Part shown: piece after piece, positions 60,601 through 64,000 of the stretch
Numbering within the stretch: position 1 is the stretch's first letter
Layout of the letters: each line of letters opens with the position of its first letter
Assembly (NCBI GenBank): GCA_023055505.1
Contig: JALIRH010000001.1
Coordinates: forward strand, 9,364,467 to 9,428,466
Direction: 5' to 3'
DNA: 64,000 nucleotides
From: Callipepla californica brunnescens
Taxonomy: Eukaryota > Chordata > Aves > Galliformes > Odontophoridae
Notes under the pieces: generated by a model
The model's input: only the letters and a program-made list of their open reading frames with translations
Told to the model about the DNA's origin: nothing
Databases searched by the model: none
Position numbers and translations under genes: made by a program

Positions 60601-63501
60601 ACTGTGCCCACAGGGTCAACTGCCTTCTCCCCCGTGTACTTCTTGGGCCTTGTGAATTCTTTGGCCAATACAGAATGGCATGAACCTGATGTAGACCTGG
60701 TAGAGGCAAGTGAGCCACTGACTGCCAGCGCAGCCTCCCCCCACTGCATGGCCCGCAGTGAGCTCGCCCCATCCTCTCCTGGGAATGCAACGCTCCAAGG
60801 AAGGGCTGGCCTACACACATCTGCTCATCAGCATTTCTGATCTGCAGCCCTCTGGCTATTCTATAGCAGAATGATTGAAAAAAAAAACAACAACAACAAA
60901 AAAAACCAAAAACCCAACCACCAAACCACAAAAAAACACAAAACAGAGAGGAGCCCCCAGACTAAGATTTCAACAGAACGCGCTGTTTTGGCTTGTAGCT
61001 CTGTTCAGAAATTCTAGCATAAAGTGATCAGAACCATTCTCCATCTTGATATAAATTAGTAATTGCATTTATTATCTCCAGAAGCAAAGAATTCTGCATT
61101 CAATTTGTCAGAACCGCCAGCTCCCAGTGTCTTCCTGTTAGAAGCTGTGAATCAAAAGCAGCATGGAAGCAATGCCAGGTTTTAGAGCAACATCTCTGAA
61201 CATGGTTTTACATTTTCGTTCTGTGCAAAGCCTCTTGCTTTGGCAGACAGTCAATGGCTTCAGCTGACATTTCTCCATGCAAAAGGTGCAAGTTAATGAG
61301 ACTGGATAAAAGGAAAACCACATCGTCACAAGGCTTATTCATAGAGCAGGGATAGGATTTCTATTTATTCCAACCCTGTAAATCCCTGATTGTGTCATAT
61401 AAATGTGCGTGTGTGGGAGGGCAAGCCTCTGATCCTCTCCTCTGCATTTTATACACTTAGCATCTCACAAGTCACTGTCGCTGTCAGCATCTCTTCCTTT
61501 GCACTAGCTTTATAATGAGAGAACAAGTTGGCAGCAGCTAGCTCTGAAGACCCTTAGGGACTAAAGAAAATGGGCTAGCCTGGCACGAAATGCTATCTTC
61601 CCAAATTTGTACATCACCACTGCACAAGACAGGGTGCGGAGAAGAAAAAAGGTGGAAGTTGTCTTCATTCCATGCTTTGGGATCTGAGCTGTCGCAACAT
61701 ATTTTTTCTTTCATGTATGACAGCCCTTGTGTGACAGCATTGTCCCCTGAAGCCTGCTTCTCCTTTACAATTTAGAACGGCACATGTACAGCTAAGGAGT
61801 CCACCCTGGAATACTGATCGTGTGTGCACAAAGAGCTTCATGGTACTGAATCATAGCTGAAGACATAATTGTAGAGAAAGAAAGGAGAAACGGGGGAAAG
61901 AAGAAACGGAGGAAGGGAGGAAGGAAAAGAAAAATGCATTCTGCCATAAAGATGTGGGGAGAATGGGGAACCCAGAGCTGGAGACTGAACACCTCTCAGC
62001 ATTAAGAAAGCAAAGCAAACTGTGGACACCACTGTCTCTACTCACTGGTCTACTTCACTTCTTCAGAGTGGAGGTAATTACTGCCTCAGCAGTTACCTCA
62101 GCAACCAGTGCAACTAAACTGAACAGGGACTAGGACTGTGCTCCTTGGCTTGCTGCACTTCATCACCCTTTGTATGAAATTGAATGTTTTATAGAGTAAA
62201 TACCAGCAGTGGTATTGGAAGAACATTTATAGCAGTGTCCTGACAGTAGCTTACAATGGACTGCAACCCTTGAATAAAAGGAATGATAGAAAACACTGAA
62301 TTTTAAGAGAAATTAATTATGTAGGAATTAACAAAAGCAGGTAACACATTCTGGAACAACCAAGTGAACATAGCTGGTGAAATATCATCTGCCATGGGAG
62401 ACACAAACTATGAATGTACAGAGGTGAGTCTGCAAGGCAGTGTAGTTGTAAGAAATGCAATAGAGAAATTTTATCAGATCTGTTATATCATGGAGCAGAG
62501 GAGTAGATCTCTCCTGTGGTTCATCTATAATGGTACAATCAATTCTTATTCCAGTAAGGGGTAGAAATTTTAAGAAGAAAGTATGAAAGGGAAGAAGAAA
62601 GGAGAATCTTTTTAAAAATTTGAAATGTTTTGTCTGCAGACGCAATGGCATTAAGAATGAAAATATCCAGAAGATGTTTCCTAAGAGGACTTTCTATTAA
62701 GCTGGAATCACAGAATCACAGAATCATAGGGGTTGGAAGGGACCTCTAGAGATCATTGAGTCCAACCTCCCTGCCAAAGTAGCTCCCTAGACCAGGTTGC
62801 ACAGGTAGGCATCCAGGCAGGTCTTGAACGTCTCCAGAGAAGTTATCAATTTTGTGGCCCTCCACTGGACTCCTTCAAGGTGATCTCTGTCTTTTTTATA
62901 CTGGGGAGCCCAGAATTGGACACGATACTCCAGATGAGGCCTCAATTTTAATTAAAGCTCCATTACAACTAGGATGAAGGAAACCATTGTAAAGTGTACA
63001 GACTGTAACACAAAACAAATAAGTTCTATACAGTCTGGTGAGGAATATAAGGCAATGGAAACAAGGATGTGTCACCTAGGAAGAATAGAGATGCTGCCTG
63101 AACGTGCAGAGATGGGAACAGGAAAGCCAAAGCACAGACTCATAGAATCATAGAATCATAGAATGGCCTGGGTTGAAAAGGACCTCAAAGATCATCTAGT
63201 TTCAACTTCCCTGCCGTGGGTAGGGTCACCAACCACTAGACCAGTGGGGCTGAAATTTAATGATCCTTGAAGTCCCTTCCAGCTCAAGCCATTCTTTGAT
63301 TCTACAATCTAGCTCCATATACTCTCAGTAAATAGAACAAAGATAACAGCATCACCATCTCCGTGTAGGTTTGACTTCTAATAATTCTGGGAGTATTGAA
63401 GCCCCAAGATACTTACTTTCCCCTGGGACATCTTGCTGATTATCCTCTGGCTGCTGGGAAATTCCCATTTTTGATAAGATGAGTGTGGCACCATCTCGGA
63501 C
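48519..63501 (-). CDS. PLXNB2: Plexin-B2, C-terminal part (8 exons, joined; 5' part outside window)
   Basis: This is the 3' end of a semaphorin-receptor gene, a single-pass plasma-membrane protein whose cytoplasmic part is a GTPase-activating protein for Rap-type small GTPases. Exons in transcript order are 63501-63417, 58310-58156, 56714-56554, 55977-55830, 55318-55254, 54526-54451, 52571-52497 and 48623-48519. They total 870 nt: 289 residues and a TGA stop. All introns are GT..AG and phases agree at every junction. The product covers the end of the RBD, the second GAP segment with the LPLRFW motif, and the C-terminal VTDL, a PDZ ligand known in B-type plexins to bind PDZ-RhoGEF/LARG. Plexin-B2 is preferred over B1 because of the [14 protein letters not shown] and [11 protein letters not shown] stretches and the [14 protein letters not shown] helix, where B1 differs as I remember it. 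Family length is about 1840 residues, so roughly the last 16 percent is here. No frameshift or internal stop is seen. Confidence 0.95.
48976..49005. repeat. 15-bp tandem duplication
   Basis: GCAGAGCACCCTATT is followed directly by GCAGAGCACCCTATG inside the last PLXNB2 intron. Confidence 0.95.
49090..49517 (+). mobile_element. CR1 LINE 3' end with intact ORF2 C-terminus
   Basis: This plus-oriented CR1 copy is antisense to PLXNB2 in its last intron. It encodes the reverse-transcriptase ORF C-terminus without interruption up to a TAG at 49424-49426, with [38 protein letters not shown] and [15 protein letters not shown]. This is followed by the 3' UTR (GATGATCTTGTAGGTCCTTT) and the terminal TATCTATGAATCTATAAG. 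The open frame and good match to the family suggest a relatively young copy. It is 5'-truncated. Confidence 0.96.
50855..51412 (-). mobile_element. CR1 LINE 3' end, minus-oriented
   Basis: The copy begins GATCATAGAATGGCTTGGGT (complement of a CR1 terminus) and includes the complement of the ORF2 C-terminus, with broken fragments such as LVGVGPEE-type and [14 protein letters not shown] motifs. Truncated and frame-interrupted. It faces the CR1 copy at 49090-49517 in the same intron. Confidence 0.93.
52448..52477. repeat. (AAAC)n tract beside PLXNB2 splice donor
   Basis: AAAC units run for about 30 bp. On the transcript strand they read as GTTT units lying about 19-49 nt after the donor of the 75-nt exon. 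Confidence 0.95.
52497..52571 (-). CDS. PLXNB2: PLXNB2 exon: frame-neutral 75-nt exon near C-terminus
   Basis: A 75-nt exon encodes exactly 25 residues, [20 protein letters not shown] followed by KYYDE. Both ends are in phase 0, so omission would not shift the frame. The acceptor is TTTAACAG and the donor GTAAGT. An intronic (GTTT)n tract on the transcript strand starts about 19 nt past the donor (52448-52477). The encoded helix packs at the end of the GAP domain. Confidence 0.95.
52572..54450 (-). other. PLXNB2: PLXNB2 intron (1.9 kb)
   Basis: This GT..AG intron is AT-rich unique sequence. I see no repeat family, RNA gene or extra exon in it. Confidence 0.9.
54451..54526 (-). CDS. PLXNB2: PLXNB2 exon: GAP C-terminal helices
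   Basis: A 76-nt exon contributes one base to Asp and then 25 residues, [20 protein letters not shown] followed by AEISR, ending in phase 0. The acceptor is CATCTGTTGCAG and the donor GTGAGA. SDQDMN and HLAEISR are typical of the plexin C-terminal GAP helices. The sequence is intact. Confidence 0.94.
54527..55253 (-). other. PLXNB2: PLXNB2 intron (727 bp)
   Basis: Short GT..AG intron of unique AT-rich sequence. Nothing else recognised. Confidence 0.9.
55254..55318 (-). CDS. PLXNB2: PLXNB2 exon: GAP helix, small 65-nt exon
   Basis: A 65-nt exon encodes [20 protein letters not shown] plus Glu and two bases (GA), which join T from the next exon to make Asp. The acceptor is TTTTTTTCAG and the donor is GTAAGT. 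The [13 protein letters not shown] block is conserved across plexins. The exon starts in phase 0 and ends after two bases. The intron after it is only 727 bp and the one before it 511 bp, among the shortest in the window. Confidence 0.94.
55319..55829 (-). other. PLXNB2: PLXNB2 intron (511 bp)
   Basis: Short GT..AG intron, AT-rich, with a strong poly-pyrimidine acceptor. Nothing else recognised. Confidence 0.9.
55830..55977 (-). CDS. PLXNB2: PLXNB2 exon: GAP core with LPLRFW arginine
   Basis: A 148-nt exon contributes one base to a shared Ser codon and then 49 residues. These begin [18 protein letters not shown], continue with [20 protein letters not shown], and end TRTEHKLSR. The Arg of LPLRFW matches the second of the conserved GAP arginines required for plexin GAP activity, an assignment from family knowledge. 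The donor is a strong GTAAGT and the acceptor is CTTCACAG. The exon ends in phase 0. It is the most conserved plexin block in the window and one of the best anchors for identification. Confidence 0.95.
55978..56553 (-). other. PLXNB2: PLXNB2 intron (576 bp)
   Basis: Short GT..AG intron. A 100-residue plus-strand open frame crosses it (56133-56435) but matches nothing I recognise, and I treat it as chance. Confidence 0.9.
56554..56714 (-). CDS. PLXNB2: PLXNB2 exon: GAP C2 segment
   Basis: A 161-nt exon encodes 53 residues plus two bases. It begins [15 protein letters not shown], continues through [19 protein letters not shown] and ends DTIHIWKTN, with the split Ser codon completed by the next exon. 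The acceptor is CTTTTAG and the donor is GTATGA. The [16 protein letters not shown] and IHIWKTNSLPLRFW stretches are hallmarks of the plexin cytoplasmic GAP fold. It starts in phase 0 and ends after two bases, pairing with the next exon. No substitution disrupts the family signature. Confidence 0.95.
56715..58155 (-). other. PLXNB2: PLXNB2 intron (1.4 kb)
   Basis: Unique intronic sequence. I see no repeat family or extra exon. Confidence 0.9.
58156..58310 (-). CDS. PLXNB2: PLXNB2 exon: RBD-to-GAP linker and start of GAP C2 segment
   Basis: A 155-nt exon starts with two bases completing an Arg codon and then encodes 51 residues. These include [16 protein letters not shown], an acidic stretch, [15 protein letters not shown] and [13 protein letters not shown]. 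It ends in phase 0. The acceptor is TTTCTAG and the donor is GTAGGG, which is less canonical than its neighbours. The basic [11 protein letters not shown] linker followed by EIYLTRLLS leads back into the second GAP half in plexins. The linker is strongly B2-like; plexin-B1 has a longer, Pro/Arg-rich linker there. The upstream intron is the longest in the window at 5.1 kb. Confidence 0.95.
60878..60943. repeat. A/C-rich low-complexity tract
   Basis: A-rich sequence with CAA and CCA units. It is U/G-rich on the PLXNB2 transcript strand. Confidence 0.9.
61895..61932. repeat. Purine-rich (GGAA)n-like tract
   Basis: Imperfect GGAA/GGGA units in the large PLXNB2 intron. Confidence 0.85.
62706..62944 (-). 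mobile_element. CR1 LINE 3' end, minus-oriented, internally deleted
   Basis: The copy begins AATCACAGAATCACAGAATC and then ATAGGGGTTGGAAGGGACCT, the complement of a CR1 tail. After about 130 bp it jumps to GTGGCCCTCCACTGGACTCC and GGGAGCCCAGAATTGGACAC, so the middle is deleted. Confidence 0.93.
63141..63244 (-). mobile_element. CR1 3' tail, minus-oriented (left arm of inverted pair)
   Basis: The copy shows three ATAGAATC-type terminal units, then GGCCTGGGTTGAAAAGGACC and TCAAAGATCATCTAGTTTCA, ending at AACCACTAGACCAG. It is the complement of a CR1 3' end. Confidence 0.95.
63245..63305 (+). mobile_element. CR1 3' tail, plus-oriented (right arm of inverted pair)
   Basis: AATGATCCTTGAAGTCCCTT, then CCAGCTCAAGCCATTCTTTG and ATTCTAC, is a plus-sense CR1 terminus. 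It directly abuts the oppositely oriented tail and could pair with it. Confidence 0.92.
63417..63501 (-). CDS. PLXNB2: PLXNB2 exon: end of Rho-binding domain
   Basis: An 85-nt exon encodes 28 residues plus one base. It begins [11 protein letters not shown] and continues through a polar segment with QQPED to VPGE. It starts in phase 0 and ends with one base of a codon; the next exon supplies GG, making Arg. The donor is a strong GTAAGT. The acceptor reads CCAAG, a weaker AAG-type site. In plexin-B1 the equivalent strand carries the LVP residues known to be needed for Rac/Rnd binding; here the aligned residues appear to be LSK, as expected for B2. The domain assignment comes from family knowledge; the reading frame and splice sites are read directly. 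Confidence 0.93.
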
Positions 63502-64000
63502 CTTGGAAGATACAAACACAGAGTTGTTATACAAAAGAATAAAGCAGGGCTGAACTTATTTATGAACAACTAAACTGTGGTTTCTGTAATCTTTTGCTAG
63601 AAATCTGGACCTCTGATAAATGCTGCCCTTCAAAGGCCTATTGAGCAACTGGGTCTGCCATTCAGAGCAGATTGCCCTCTATCTTGTTGCATAATAGATT
63701 GCATCAACACTTCCTCAGATTACTCAAAATGCTAGAAGCACATCCAAGTCTTCAGTGGTTCACCAGACCAGTGTGAAGGCCCTTAGTACAGAAATAGATT
63801 TTACTGTAAAGAATCAGACCTCTCTCTTTTCTGAGAGAAAACTAACTTCTAGATTTTCTAAACAGGATACCTGTTGTTACAAGGGGACAAATAAAATACA
63901 AAGGATAGATAAGTGGATTACAAGTGTTAGTGTTCACGGTACAAAACCTAACAGACTATACTGAATGTCAACATCTGCTCTCTTGACTAGGTTGTTGAAC
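63502..64000 (-). other. PLXNB2: PLXNB2 intron, partial (upstream of first exon in window)
   Basis: Sequence beyond the acceptor at 63502-63503 is intronic-looking. The preceding plexin exon, expected to end just before VRDGAT, is not found before the window edge. Confidence 0.8.

Larger units (their letters stand above)
58311..63416 (-). other. PLXNB2: PLXNB2 intron (5.1 kb, largest in window)
   Basis: The intron carries a degraded minus-oriented CR1 end (62706-62944), a head-to-head inverted CR1 pair (63141-63305) close to its 5' splice site, an A/C-rich tract (60878-60943) and a purine-rich GGAA tract (about 61895-61930). The remaining sequence is unique and AT-rich, with no extra plexin exon recognised. 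Confidence 0.88.

Noticed and set aside
63860..63900. Possible further upstream PLXNB2 exon near the right edge
   Set aside because: A GTATCC donor-like site exists on the minus strand, but the sequence before it does not encode the residues expected to precede VRDGAT.
1..64000. CRISPR array, bacterial operon or phage content
   Set aside because: No spaced direct repeats, no bacterial gene structure; the window is interspersed-repeat-bearing vertebrate DNA with spliced exons.

Overview
The window is vertebrate nuclear DNA, almost certainly from a bird and most likely a galliform such as chicken. Several CR1 LINE 3' ends lie in both orientations, each with the avian-type terminal ATTCTATG-like repeats. 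There is also a short mariner element resembling Galluhop, and the coding sequence is split into small exons by long introns. There is no sign of bacterial gene organisation, and nearly all long open frames here are chance frames.

The only protein-coding gene I can support is the 3' end of plexin-B2 (PLXNB2) on the minus strand. Eight exons run from 63501 down to the stop codon at 48519. They join without any reading-frame conflict into 289 residues plus a stop: the end of the Rho-binding domain (RBD), the second half of the split RasGAP domain, and a C-terminal VTDL PDZ ligand. The start of the gene lies beyond position 64000. All splice junctions are GT..AG and the phases match across every junction. 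The introns range from about 0.5 to 5.1 kb and hold CR1 insertions, simple repeats and AT-rich unique sequence. About 1.8 kb of repeat-poor, AT-rich sequence below the stop codon (46745-48518) may be the 3' UTR.

Positions 1 to about 46740 lie downstream of PLXNB2. I found no recognisable protein-coding gene there. The sequence is mostly unique, AT-rich and intergenic-looking. It holds an (ATCCC)n array (1716-1786), the mariner derivative (8865-9068), a CR1 copy of about 0.7 kb (12095-12810), smaller CR1 tails (27549, 38075, 40752), a 42-bp tandem duplication, a probable LTR-element scrap near 32.7 kb, and simple repeats. The most notable object is a CpG island at about 21600-22260 with no gene attached to it, a promoter-like signal about 26 kb beyond the end of PLXNB2. 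A 145-bp exon-like segment at 43042-43186 (+) may belong to an unannotated, possibly noncoding, transcript.

I did not find a clearly new biological system. The best leads are the orphan CpG island, an inverted CR1 pair next to a PLXNB2 exon, and a frame-neutral PLXNB2 exon with a U-rich tract beside its splice donor.
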